The notes under the pieces were generated by a model, which saw nothing but the letters and a program-made list of their open reading frames with translations, did no database searches and was not told where the DNA came from. From assembly GCF_002086695.1 (NCBI RefSeq), contig NZ_MVIH01000016.1:42523-106522 (forward strand): DNA of 64,000 bases, given 5' to 3'. The position numbers and the translations under genes are program-made. This document shows positions 16,440 to 25,799 of the stretch, piece after piece; position 1 is the stretch's first letter; the number at the start of each line of letters is the position of its first letter. The stretch is from Mycolicibacterium rhodesiae (GTDB taxonomy: Bacteria; Actinomycetota; Actinomycetes; Mycobacteriales; Mycobacteriaceae).

Positions 16440-19400
16440 GTGCCAAGCGACAGAGCCGACTCCAACCGGATCGCCCGGCTCGTCGCCGTCGTAGCCGGGA
16501 TCCTCGGTGTGCTGCTGTGCGGCGTCGTGCCGCTGCTGCCGGTCACGCAGACCACCGCCAGCATCCAGTGGCCCCAGGCTCCCGGCCCGGACGGCCTGGT
16601 CAGCGACATCACTGCGCCCCTGGTGTCGGGCGCACCGCAGTCGCTCGAGGTGTCGATCCCCTGCCAGACCATCGCCACTCTGCCCGCCGAAGGCGGCCTG
16701 GTGTTCTCGACGATCCCGCCGGCGGGCATCGACTCCAGCCGTAACGGGCTGTTCGTCCGTGCCAACGCCGCCACCGTCGTCGTCGCGTTCCGCGACACCG
16801 TCGCCGCCGTGGCGCCCCGCCCGGCCATCGCCGCGGGTGGCTGCCGCGAACTGCGGATCTGGGCCGGGCCTGGCGGAGTGGGCGCCGATTTCGTCGGTAT
16901 CCCGGGCGCCACCGGCACGCTCGCCCCCGAGAAGAAGCCGCAGATCGCCGGGATCTTCACGGACCTGAAGGTCGCGGCGCAGCCGGGTCTGAGCGCCCAT
17001 ATCGACATCGACACCCGGTTCATCACCCGCCCCAGCGCACTCAAGATCGCGGTGATGGTGCTCGGGATCGCCTGCGTGGTGGCGTCGGTGGTCGCCCTCG
17101 GTGTGCTGGACCGGCGGGCAGGCCGGCGATTGCCTGGCGCGTGGCGGCGCTTCCTGCGGGTCGGAGTCGCCACCTGGGTGGCCGATATCGGAGTGATCGG
17201 CGGATTGCTGCTGTGGCATTTCGTCGGCGCCATCTCCTCGGACGACGGCTACAACCTCACCATCGCGCGGGTCTCCGGCGAGGCCGGCTACACCGCCAAC
17301 TACTTCCGCTATTTCGGGGCCACCGAGGCGCCTTTCGACTGGTACCAGTCGGTGCTCGCCCACCTCGCCGCGATCAGCACCGCCGGAGTGTGGATGCGGC
17401 TTCCCGCCACGATCGCCGGCATCGGCACCTGGCTTATCCTGAGCCGCTGCGTCCTGCCCCGGCTGGGCCGGCGGTTGTCGCTCAACCGGGTGACGGTATG
17501 GACCGCAGGTGCGGTGTTCCTGGCGGCCTGGTTGCCGTTCAACAACGGACTGCGACCCGAACCGCTGATCGCGTTCGGCGTACTGGCGGCGTGGATCCTG
17601 GTGGAGAACGCCATCGCCACCCGGCGGCTGGTTCCGGCAGCGCTGGCTATCGTCGTCGCCGTCTTCAGCGTGACGCTCGCCCCGCAGGGCCTGATCGCGA
17701 TCGCGCCGATTCTCGTCGGCGCCCGTGCCGTCGCTCGGGCGATCAAAGCCCGGCGGAGTACCGACGGCCTGCTGGCGCCGCTGGCCGCGCTCGCCGCCTC
17801 GCTGTCGGTCATCTTCGTCGTCGTCTTCCGCGACCAGACCCTGGCGGCCGTCGCGGAATCCGCCCGCATCAAGTACGTCGTCGGCCCGACGATCGCCTGG
17901 TACCAGGACTTCCTGCGCTACTACTTCCTGACCGTCGAAGACAATTCGGAAAGCTCCCTGACCCGCCGCTTCGCGGTCCTGGTGATGATGCTGTGCCTGT
18001 TCGGCATGCTGGCGGTGCTGCTGCGCCGCGGCCACGTCCCCGGGGTGGCAGGCGGCCCGGTGTGGCGGCTGCTCGGCAGCACCGCGATCGGCCTGCTGTT
18101 GCTGCACTTCACCCCGACCAAGTGGGCGGTGCAGTTCGGTGCGTTCGCCGGACTGGCCGGGGCGCTGGGCGCGGTCACCGCGTTCGCCTTCGCCCGCGTC
18201 GGCTTGCACAACCGACGCAACCTCGCCCTGTACGTCACCGCCCTGCTGTTCGTACTGGCGTGGGCGACGTCGGGCACCAACGGCTGGTTCTACGTCGGCA
18301 ACTACGGCGTGCCCTGGTTCGACCGTCAGCCGGTGATCGCCCACCAGCCCGTGACGACGATGTTCCTGGGCTTGGCGATCCTGTCCGGCCTGACCGCCGG
18401 CTGGCTGCACTTCCGGATGGACTACGCCGGGCACACCGAGGTCAAGAACACCGGCCGCAACCGGGCGCTGGCGTCGACTCCGCTGCTGGTCTTCGCGATC
18501 ATCATGGTGCTGCTCGAGGTCGGCTCGATGACCAAGGCCTTCGTGCAGCGGTATCCCGCCTACACCACCGCCGCCGCCAATCTGTCCGCGCTGAAGTCGG
18601 GCCTGTCCGACGCCAGCTGCGCGATGGCCGACGACGTTCTGGTCGAGGCGAACCCGAATGCCGGTATGCTGCAACCAGTTCCAGGCCAGAAGTGGGGTCA
18701 GTACGGCCCGCTCGGCGGCGACAATCCGGTCGGCTTCACCCCGAACGGCATCAGCGACACCCTGGAGCCTGCCGAGCCGTTCGTCGCCAACCCCGGCACC
18801 GTCAACTCCGACGGGTCGCCCAACAAACCCAACGCGGGCATCGCCTTCGCCGCAGGCACCGGCGGCGGGTATGGCCCGGTCGGAGTCAACGGCTCGCGGG
18901 TGTTCCTGCCGTTCGGGCTGGACCCGAAGACCACTCCGGTGATGGGCAGCTACAAGGAGAACACCGTCGCGGCCAAGGCGACGTCGGCGTGGTACCAGCT
19001 GCCGCCACGCACACCGGACCGGCCGCTGGTGACCGTCGCCGCCGCGGGCGCGATCTGGTTTTACGACGAGGAGGGACAGTTCAACTATGGACAGTCGCTC
19101 AAGCTGCAATGGGGTGTGCAGCGGCCGGACGGCAGCTTCCAGGCGCTGAACGCGGTGCAACCCATCGATGTGATCGCCCAAAAGGCTTGGCGCAACCTGC
19201 GTTTCCCGCTCTCGTGGGCGCCGCCGGAGGCCAACGTCGCGCGCATCGTCGCCGACGACCCGAACCTGAGTACCGACCAGTGGTTCGGCTTCACCCCGCC
19301 GCGGGTGCCTGTCCTGGAGACCGCTCAGCAGTTCCTCGGCTCGCAGACGCCGGTGATGATGGACATCGCCACCGCCGCGAACTTCCCGTGCCAGCGCCCG

Positions 19401-19709
19401 TTCTCCGAACACCTCGGCGTCGCCGAACTACCGGAATACCGGATCCTGCCCAACCTCAAGCAGGTGGTGGTGTCGAGCAATATGTGGCAATCCGCGCGCG
19501 CCGGTGGGCCGTTCCTGTTCATCCAGGGACTGCTGACCACGGCGACCGTCCCGACGTACCTGCGCGACGACTGGTACCGCGACTGGGGTGCGATCGAGCG
19601 CTACATCCGGCTGGTGCCGTCGTCGGAAGCGCCGAACGCCGTCATCGACCAGGGCACCAAGACGACATTCGGGTGGAGCCGTAGCGGACCGATCAGGGCA
19701 CTGCCATGA
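16440..19709 (+). CDS. embA: Arabinosyltransferase EmbA
   Basis: GT53 enzyme that, with EmbB, forms the arabinosyltransferase complex branching arabinan at the terminal hexa-arabinofuranoside of arabinogalactan. The product has 1089 residues. The catalytic loop motif is SSDDGYNLTIARVSGEAG near residue 265, and the C-terminal domain ends in GPIRALP as in other EmbA proteins. The frame continues upstream into the embC end. GTG 16440 is preferred because it matches the usual N terminus and has a TANNNT box at the right distance. The stop overlaps the embB start (ATGA at 19706), so the two partners are translationally coupled. Confidence 0.95.
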   Translation: MPSDRADSNRIARLVAVVAGILGVLLCGVVPLLPVTQTTASIQWPQAPGPDGLVSDITAPLVSGAPQSLEVSIPCQTIATLPAEGGLVFSTIPPAGIDSSRNGLFVRANAATVVVAFRDTVAAVAPRPAIAAGGCRELRIWAGPGGVGADFVGIPGATGTLAPEKKPQIAGIFTDLKVAAQPGLSAHIDIDTRFITRPSALKIAVMVLGIACVVASVVALGVLDRRAGRRLPGAWRRFLRVGVATWVADIGVIGGLLLWHFVGAISSDDGYNLTIARVSGEAGYTANYFRYFGATEAPFDWYQSVLAHLAAISTAGVWMRLPATIAGIGTWLILSRCVLPRLGRRLSLNRVTVWTAGAVFLAAWLPFNNGLRPEPLIAFGVLAAWILVENAIATRRLVPAALAIVVAVFSVTLAPQGLIAIAPILVGARAVARAIKARRSTDGLLAPLAALAASLSVIFVVVFRDQTLAAVAESARIKYVVGPTIAWYQDFLRYYFLTVEDNSESSLTRRFAVLVMMLCLFGMLAVLLRRGHVPGVAGGPVWRLLGSTAIGLLLLHFTPTKWAVQFGAFAGLAGALGAVTAFAFARVGLHNRRNLALYVTALLFVLAWATSGTNGWFYVGNYGVPWFDRQPVIAHQPVTTMFLGLAILSGLTAGWLHFRMDYAGHTEVKNTGRNRALASTPLLVFAIIMVLLEVGSMTKAFVQRYPAYTTAAANLSALKSGLSDASCAMADDVLVEANPNAGMLQPVPGQKWGQYGPLGGDNPVGFTPNGISDTLEPAEPFVANPGTVNSDGSPNKPNAGIAFAAGTGGGYGPVGVNGSRVFLPFGLDPKTTPVMGSYKENTVAAKATSAWYQLPPRTPDRPLVTVAAAGAIWFYDEEGQFNYGQSLKLQWGVQRPDGSFQALNAVQPIDVIAQKAWRNLRFPLSWAPPEANVARIVADDPNLSTDQWFGFTPPRVPVLETAQQFLGSQTPVMMDIATAANFPCQRPFSEHLGVAELPEYRILPNLKQVVVSSNMWQSARAGGPFLFIQGLLTTATVPTYLRDDWYRDWGAIERYIRLVPSSEAPNAVIDQGTKTTFGWSRSGPIRALP

Positions 19710-22700
19710 CACAGACTCTCGCGGCCAACGCCCGCGACGCCGCCGGCGATGTCCGGATCACCCGCTGGGTGGCCACCGTCGCCGGGCTGGTGGGTTTCGT
19801 CCTGTCGGTGCTGACTCCGCTGCTGCCGGTGGAACAGACCACCGCGACGTTGAATTGGCCGCAGGCCGGTCAGCTGAATAACGTCACCGCCCCGCTGATC
19901 TCGCAGGCACCGGTGTCGCTGACGGCCACGGTCCCCTGCGACGTGATCCGGTCCATGCCGCCCGCCGGCGGCATGGTGCTGGGGCTCGCGCCGCAGAAAG
20001 GCAAAGAGGCGGCGCTCAATTCGCTGTTCGTCAACGTCAACGCCCAGCGCGTCGACATCACCGACCGCAACGTGGTGGTCGCGAGCGTGCCGCGCGCGCG
20101 GGCGGTCTCCGCGCAGTGTCAGCGCATCGAGATCACCTCGACCACCGACGGCACGTTCGCCACCTTCGTCGGGTTGAACGACCCGACCACCGGCAAGGAC
20201 CTGCGCAGCGGGTTCGCCGACCCCAACCTGCGGCCGGCGATCGTCGGGGTGTTCACCGATCTGGTCGGCCCGGCGCCGCCGGGGCTGTCCGTCTCGGCGA
20301 CGATCGACACCCGGTTCTCCACCACGCCAACGGTGTTGAAGCTGGCCGCGATGCTGCTGGCGATGGCCGCCACGGTGATCGCGCTGGTGGCCCTGTGGCG
20401 GCTGGACCGCCTCGACGGGCGCCGCATGCACTCCTGGATTCCGCAGCGCTGGCGCACCTTCACCGCAGTCGACGTGACCGTGGTGGCGGGATTCCTGATC
20501 TGGCATGTGATCGGAGCCAACTCCTCCGACGACGGCTACATCCTCCAGATGGCCCGCGTCGCCGACCACGCCGGCTACATGTCGAACTACTTCCGCTGGT
20601 TCGGTAGCCCGGAGGACCCGTTCGGCTGGTTCTACAACGTGCTGGCACTGATGACTCACGTCAGCGACGCCAGCATCTGGATGCGGTTGCCGGACTTGAT
20701 CTGTGCGCTGGTCTGCTGGCTGCTGCTGTCCCGCGAAGTGCTGCCGCGACTGGGTCCCGCCGTGATCGCCAGCCGGCCCGCGCTGTGGGCAGCCGGCCTG
20801 GTGTTGATGGCGGCGTGGATGCCGTTCAACAACGGCCTGCGCCCCGAGGGTCAGATCGCGACCGGCGCTCTGATCACCTACGTACTCATCGAACGGGCAG
20901 TGATCTCCGGCCGGCTCACCCCGGCGGCACTGGCCATCGTGAGCGCGGCGTTCACCCTCGGTATCCAGCCCACCGGACTGATCGCCGTCGCCGCGCTGAT
21001 CGCCGGTGGCCGGCCGATCCTGCGGATCCTGGTGCGCAGGCGTGCGGTGGTGGGCACCTGGCCGCTGGTGCTGCCGCTGCTGGCCGCGGGCACCATCATC
21101 CTGACCGTCGTCTTCGCCGACCAGACATTCGCAACGGTGTTGGAAGCCACCAGGATTCGCACCGATATCGGGCCGAGCCAGGCCTGGTACACCGAGAACC
21201 TGCGGTACTACTACCTGATCCTGCCGACCGTGGACGGCTCGCTGTCACGCCGGTTCGGCTTCCTGATGACCGCGCTGTCACTGTTCGTGTCGATGTTCAT
21301 CATGTTGCGCCGCAAGCGAGTTCCCGGCGTGGCCCGGGGCCCGGCGTGGCGGCTGATGGGCGTCATCTTCGCGACGATGTTCTTCCTGATGTTCACGCCC
21401 ACCAAGTGGGTGCATCACTTCGGGTTGTTCGCCGCGGTCGGTGCGGCCATGGCGGCGTTGGCCACCGTGCTGGCGTCGCCGGCGGTGCTGCGCTGGTCGC
21501 GCAACCGGATGACCGTCGTCACCGCGGTGTTCTTCCTGCTGGCGCTGTGCTTCGCCACCACCAACGGCTGGTGGTACGTGTCCAGCTACGGCGCGCCGTT
21601 CAACAACGCCATGCCGAGGATCGCCGGGATCACGGTCAGCACAATATTTTTCGCCCTGTTCGCGATGTCGGCGATCTACACGATCTGGCTGCACTTCAAC
21701 ACCCGCGACCACGGCGAGGGCCGCATCGCCCGCGCTTTGACCACCGCGCCGATCCCGGTTGCCGCCGGCTTCATGGTCCTGGTGTTCGTCGCCTCGATGG
21801 CGGCGGGCGTGGTGCGCCAGTACCCGACCTACTCGAACGCCTGGGCCAACCTGCGCTCGTTCTCCGGCGGGTGCGGACTGGCCGACGACGTCTTGGTGGA
21901 GCCGGACGCCAACGCCGGATTCCTCACCCCGCTGCCGGGTGACTACGGGCCGCTGGGGCCGCTCGGCGGCACCAACCCGGTCGGCTTCACGCCCAGCGGC
22001 GTCCCGGAACACATTGTGGCCGAGGCAATCCGGATGACGAACCCGCAACCCGGCACCGATTACGACTGGGATCAGCCGATCAAGCTGGACACGCCGGGTG
22101 TCAACGGCTCGACCGTGCCGTTGCCCTACGGCCTCGACCCGGCGCGGGTTCCGATCGCGGGCAGCTACTTCGTCGGCCCGCAGCAGGACGCCACGCTGAC
22201 CTCCGCGTGGTATCAGTTGCCGCCCAACGACGGTGGACATCCACTGGTCGTCGTCACCGCCGCGGGCACCATCGCCGGCATCAGCGTGCTCAACGGTTTC
22301 ACCGACGGGCAGACCGTAGAGCTCGAATACGGCAAGCCCGGACCCGACGGCGCCCCCGTGCCGGCCGGGCGGGTCAGCCCCTACGATCTCGGCCCGGCAC
22401 CGTCGTGGCGCAACCTGCGCTACCCCCGCTCGGCGATCCCGGCTGATGCCACCACCGTGCGCATCGTCGCGCAGGACCGCTCGCTGTCACAGGGCGACTG
22501 GCTGGCCGTGACTCCGCCGCGGGTCCCCGAGCTGCGGTCGGTTCAGGAGTTCGTCGGTTCCACGCAGCCGGTGTTGATGGACTGGGCGGTGGGCCTGGCG
22601 TTCCCATGCCAGCAGCCGATGCTGCACGCCAACGGTGTCACCGAGGTGCCGAAGTTCCGGATCACCCCGGACTACACCGCCAAGAAGCAGGACACCGACA

Positions 22701-22918
22701 CCTGGGAAGACGGCCGTAACGGCGGCCTGCTCGGCATCACCGACCTCCTGCTGCGCGCGCACGTCATGTCGACCTACCTGTCGCACGACTGGGGACGCGA
22801 CTGGGGCTCGCTGCGCCGGTTCGAGACGGTGGTCCCGGCCGAGCCCGCGCAGATCGACCTGGGGACGGCAACGCGCAGCGGCTTGTGGAAGCCGGGACCC
22901 ATCCGGATCAAGCCGTAG
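19706..22918 (+). CDS. embB: Arabinosyltransferase EmbB (main ethambutol target)
   Basis: Partner of EmbA in arabinogalactan arabinan synthesis. The 1070-residue product has the GT-C catalytic loop SSDDGYILQMARVADHAG, where Asp275 corresponds to the catalytic Asp299 of M. tuberculosis and Met282 (codon at 20549-20551) to Met306, the commonest site of ethambutol-resistance changes. The residue before it is Gln, not Gly as in M. tuberculosis. Ile and Leu are kept at the two positions before that, where some naturally resistant species differ. Multi-helix core to about residue 690, then a C-terminal carbohydrate-binding domain. A hairpin overlaps the stop codon, so this ends the emb operon. Confidence 0.96.
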   Translation: MTQTLAANARDAAGDVRITRWVATVAGLVGFVLSVLTPLLPVEQTTATLNWPQAGQLNNVTAPLISQAPVSLTATVPCDVIRSMPPAGGMVLGLAPQKGKEAALNSLFVNVNAQRVDITDRNVVVASVPRARAVSAQCQRIEITSTTDGTFATFVGLNDPTTGKDLRSGFADPNLRPAIVGVFTDLVGPAPPGLSVSATIDTRFSTTPTVLKLAAMLLAMAATVIALVALWRLDRLDGRRMHSWIPQRWRTFTAVDVTVVAGFLIWHVIGANSSDDGYILQMARVADHAGYMSNYFRWFGSPEDPFGWFYNVLALMTHVSDASIWMRLPDLICALVCWLLLSREVLPRLGPAVIASRPALWAAGLVLMAAWMPFNNGLRPEGQIATGALITYVLIERAVISGRLTPAALAIVSAAFTLGIQPTGLIAVAALIAGGRPILRILVRRRAVVGTWPLVLPLLAAGTIILTVVFADQTFATVLEATRIRTDIGPSQAWYTENLRYYYLILPTVDGSLSRRFGFLMTALSLFVSMFIMLRRKRVPGVARGPAWRLMGVIFATMFFLMFTPTKWVHHFGLFAAVGAAMAALATVLASPAVLRWSRNRMTVVTAVFFLLALCFATTNGWWYVSSYGAPFNNAMPRIAGITVSTIFFALFAMSAIYTIWLHFNTRDHGEGRIARALTTAPIPVAAGFMVLVFVASMAAGVVRQYPTYSNAWANLRSFSGGCGLADDVLVEPDANAGFLTPLPGDYGPLGPLGGTNPVGFTPSGVPEHIVAEAIRMTNPQPGTDYDWDQPIKLDTPGVNGSTVPLPYGLDPARVPIAGSYFVGPQQDATLTSAWYQLPPNDGGHPLVVVTAAGTIAGISVLNGFTDGQTVELEYGKPGPDGAPVPAGRVSPYDLGPAPSWRNLRYPRSAIPADATTVRIVAQDRSLSQGDWLAVTPPRVPELRSVQEFVGSTQPVLMDWAVGLAFPCQQPMLHANGVTEVPKFRITPDYTAKKQDTDTWEDGRNGGLLGITDLLLRAHVMSTYLSHDWGRDWGSLRRFETVVPAEPAQIDLGTATRSGLWKPGPIRIKP

Positions 22919-22937
22919 CGTTTCCCGGGTCGCTACG
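22914..22937 (+). terminator. Hairpin overlapping the embB stop codon
   Basis: CGTAGCG (22914-22920) pairs exactly with CGCTACG (22931-22937) around a ten-base loop TTTCCCGGGT. The embB TAG lies inside the left arm. There is no U-tract. It is placed to end the dprE1-emb transcript. Confidence 0.45.
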
Positions 22938-23007
22938 CTCCTGCCCTCCGGAAGTGCAGTAGCGCAGTACTGAGATCCCCGCGGTTCGGTGGCGCCAAGG
23001 TCGATTC

Positions 23008-23631
23008 ATGGACCACATCTTCAGGAGTCGACCGGTGATCGCCGCGGTGGCGGCGATCAGTGCTGGCACCGTCATGTTCGCCGCCACCACAGCCGAGCCG
23101 CTCACACCGGCCGCCACAATTATTCCGCTGGTTTCCGTCGAGGTCGTTCAGCTTGCGGCCCTACCGGTGGCCGCGCCGGCGGCCACCCAGGCGAGCGTCA
23201 GTCCGGGTCTGCCCAACGTGGCCGGCGGTGTGCTCGCGGGCGCCGGTGCCGGCTTGATTTTCGGCTACATCGGCACCGGATTGGTCGCCCTCAACGTGCT
23301 CAACAAGATTCCGGTGATAGGCCCGGCGCTCACCCCGCTGGTACCGGTGGTCGGCGTGGTTGGGGCGATTGTGGGAATCCCGATCGGCATGGTCGCCGGT
23401 GCGCTTGCAGCCGTGCGTAATTGGGTGACCAGCCTGCGCTCGCAGCCCAGCAGTTCCGCGTCCGCAACCCCATCGCACCGCTCGGTGCGGGCCGCCTCGC
23501 GGTCCGACCGGAAGATCACCGGGACGTCAGGCCTCCGAAAAGCCGCGGCACCGCAACGGCATTCCCACCGGCCCGGGTCAGGCCTCGGCCACTCCGGCAG
23601 GCCCGCCACCAAGGCGGTCGCCGGGCACTGA
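23008..23631 (+). CDS. Putative secreted or membrane-inserted protein with a strongly basic tail, unknown function
   Basis: 207 residues that I do not recognise. The N terminus (MDHIFRSRPVIAAVAAISAG) looks like a signal peptide ending near an Ala-rich site at about residue 30. Residues 70-135 are Gly/Val/Ile/Ala-rich and hydrophobic, with GAGAGLIFGYIGTGLVALNV and VVGVVGAIVGIPIGMVAG, resembling a glycine-zipper membrane segment. The last 70 residues are hydrophilic and rich in Ser, Arg, His and Lys. The ATG at 23008 follows AAGGTCG. The next gene, a permease, is 65 bases downstream on the same strand, so the two may be co-transcribed. Confidence 0.6.
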   Translation: MDHIFRSRPVIAAVAAISAGTVMFAATTAEPLTPAATIIPLVSVEVVQLAALPVAAPAATQASVSPGLPNVAGGVLAGAGAGLIFGYIGTGLVALNVLNKIPVIGPALTPLVPVVGVVGAIVGIPIGMVAGALAAVRNWVTSLRSQPSSSASATPSHRSVRAASRSDRKITGTSGLRKAAAPQRHSHRPGSGLGHSGRPATKAVAGH

Positions 23632-23696
23632 CCCGACGGCGGTTCGGATCCGCCGTAACGGTGCTCGTCCGGCATCTGCGGTGGCAGAATCCGCTG

Positions 23697-25196
23697 ATGG
23701 CTGAAGACGCAGCAATCGTCGATCCGTTGATGCACGGCCTGCGATCCAAAGGCCTCAAGAAAGGGTCGGTCTCCCTCGTCGGCGCGGTCGCCATCGGCCT
23801 GGCGGCAACCGCCCCGGCCTATTCGCTGACCGGTGCGCTCGGGCACGGCGCGGAGGAATCGGGCTATCAGCTCCCGATCGTCTTCATCATCGCCGTCATC
23901 CCGATGTACTTCGTGGCATTGGCCTACAAGCACCTCACCGACGCCGCCCCCGACGCCGGCACCGTGTTCACCTGGGGCTCCAAGGCGATCGCACCGCACA
24001 TCGGCTGGATGGGTGGATTCGCACTGGTGTTGTCGTCGATCCTGGCCGGTGTCGGGGCCGCCGGCATCCTGACCAACGCAGCCGCGGTGTTGGTGGGTAT
24101 GGACTCCTCGCCGGTGTGGTTCGACATCGTCGTCGCAACGGCTTTCATCCTGCTGACGACATGGCTGGTGGCCCGCGGGGCCGAGGAATCCTCCCGCACC
24201 ACGCTGATCCTGACGATCGTCCAGTACGGCGGGCTGCTGCTGTTCGCGATCATCATGATCATCCCGGTATTCCGTGGTGAGCAGAGCCCCAGCGCCGAGT
24301 CGTTCTCCTGGGAGTGGTTCAACCCATTCGCAATTCACGACTTCAGCGGACTGCTGGGCGGCTTCCTGGTGGCCATCTTCATCTTCTGGGGGTTCGACGC
24401 CTCACTGGCCATGTCCGAGGAGACCTCCGGAACGTCGGCCGACGCAGGCCGTAGCGGCGTCACCGCGATTCTGATCACGGTTGCCACCTACGTGATCTTC
24501 TCCGTCGCGGCGCTGGCGTTCGCCGGGATCGACCCGAACAGCGACACGAGCCTGACTCACGAGGGCAACGTGGACGACGTGTTCACCACACTGGCCACTC
24601 AGTCGATCGGCGAACGCGGTGCGATGCTGGCGGCGCTGGTGGTCGGGTTGTCCGCATTCTCGGCGACGATGTCCACCGTGATGCCGACGGCTCGCGGGCT
24701 GTTGTCGATGGCGACCTACAAGGCGTTGCCGGACCGGTTCGCCTCGGTGAGCGAGGTGAGTTCGACGCCCAAGTACGCGACGTGGGTGATCGGCCTGACC
24801 AGTCTGGTGATCTATTGCGTGCTGGATGTGGTCAGCGACAGCGTGGTGTCGGATTCGGTCTACAGCGTCGGTATCGCCATCATGACGTACTACTCCGTGG
24901 TGGCGATCTCATCGGTGGTGTACTTCTGGCGCACCGCTTTTCGGTCGTGGCGGACGGCGATGGGTCAGGTGATCCTGCCCGGTATCGGTGCGCTGATCCT
25001 GATCCCGGTCGGTGTTGTCGAGGCGTACCTGATGGCCGACCCGAGCACCGGTTCCGGCGGCTCCCTTTTCGGCATCGGCACCGCGTTCGTCGTCGGCGTG
25101 CTCAGCCTGGCGTTCGGTGTGGTGCTGATGATCCTGTGGAACCTCAAGGCTCCGGCCTTCTTCCGCGGCGAGACGCTACCAAGAGAACGCACTTAG
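23697..25196 (+). CDS. APC-superfamily amino acid permease
   Basis: About 499 residues with around 12 hydrophobic segments. The first helix contains the APC signature SLVGAVAIGLAATAPAYSLTGALG (spanning residues 22-45), where the unwound Gly-rich helix binds the amino group of substrate. Further features are GAVFTWGSKAI-like residues near 80 and the FWGFDASLAMSEETSG segment near 235. It should import an amino acid or amine by proton or cation coupling; the substrate cannot be read from the sequence. ATG 23697 is preferred; GTG codons at 23661 and 23681 are further upstream. Its stop overlaps the end of the convergent lipoprotein gene by four bases. Confidence 0.85.
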   Translation: MAEDAAIVDPLMHGLRSKGLKKGSVSLVGAVAIGLAATAPAYSLTGALGHGAEESGYQLPIVFIIAVIPMYFVALAYKHLTDAAPDAGTVFTWGSKAIAPHIGWMGGFALVLSSILAGVGAAGILTNAAAVLVGMDSSPVWFDIVVATAFILLTTWLVARGAEESSRTTLILTIVQYGGLLLFAIIMIIPVFRGEQSPSAESFSWEWFNPFAIHDFSGLLGGFLVAIFIFWGFDASLAMSEETSGTSADAGRSGVTAILITVATYVIFSVAALAFAGIDPNSDTSLTHEGNVDDVFTTLATQSIGERGAMLAALVVGLSAFSATMSTVMPTARGLLSMATYKALPDRFASVSEVSSTPKYATWVIGLTSLVIYCVLDVVSDSVVSDSVYSVGIAIMTYYSVVAISSVVYFWRTAFRSWRTAMGQVILPGIGALILIPVGVVEAYLMADPSTGSGGSLFGIGTAFVVGVLSLAFGVVLMILWNLKAPAFFRGETLPRERT

Positions 25197-25564
25197 CCGC
25201 CGTTGCGGTTGCCGAAGCCGTTCGGCCCGAATGGCCGGTTCGGCGCCACCGTGACGGTCTGGGTCGCGGTTGCGATCGACGTGGCGACGGATGTCTCTGT
25301 CTGCGTTGCTGTTTCGGTATTGGTCACGGTCTGCGGGTCTTGAGTCGCAGTGACTGTCTGCGGCGGTTGCGCTCCGCCGCCGGAGCCGGTGTTGTACTGG
25401 TGATGGGTCGCGGAAGCGGCAGTTGTGGTCGTCGTGGTCGGGGTCGACGTGACGGTGACGGTTGTCGGTCCCGTGGCTCCCTTGGATCCGCAGGCGACCG
25501 CGCCCAGGACCACCAGCGCTGAAACGGACGCGACCAGACACACCGACCGGATACCTGTGTTCAT
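25193..25564 (-). CDS. Small Thr/Val-rich putative lipoprotein
   Basis: 123 residues from ATG 25564. The N terminus MNTGIRSVCLVASVSALVVL is followed by GAVACGS, an acceptable lipobox with Cys at about residue 26. The mature part is low complexity: runs of T-V-T, a six-Thr run, repeated TVT-x-T/Q units with evenly spaced Thr and Gln, and a Gly/Asn/Arg end (GFGNRNGG). Such Thr-rich tracts in surface proteins of actinobacteria are often mannosylated, which is an inference. No domain is recognised. The frame is open further upstream but that part has no coding character. Confidence 0.6.
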   Translation of the reverse strand: MNTGIRSVCLVASVSALVVLGAVACGSKGATGPTTVTVTSTPTTTTTTAASATHHQYNTGSGGGAQPPQTVTATQDPQTVTNTETATQTETSVATSIATATQTVTVAPNRPFGPNGFGNRNGG

Positions 25565-25799
25565 AGTGACATGTCTAACTATTGACGTCGGCAAAAGCCA
25601 TGCGCCACAACACCAGAACTTCGTAGAGTCGACTGTCAACAAACTCGCGAACTCCTGGATATCGGGCAAAGTCGCTGATACCGAACCGTTTTCGATACGT
25701 TGTGACTCCCTCAGCGCGCGCCAATTCGTGTCACAGCTGGCACAAATCCCCGGTCCATAACGTCGTCACCGCAAGCGCAACTCGAGCAACGAAACGGAT
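25565..25799. other. Divergent intergenic region between lipoprotein and W/N-rich protein genes
   Basis: A 235-base region, more AT-rich than its neighbours, that must hold promoters for both flanking genes. On the plus strand TAACGT at about 25756-25761 would give a leader of some 30 bases before ATG 25800. No clear repeat or small RNA was seen. Confidence 0.4.

Noticed and set aside
16425..19412. 995-codon open frame antisense to embA
   Set aside because: Arg/Gln/His-rich shadow of embA with no recognisable domain; embA itself has family motifs along its whole length.
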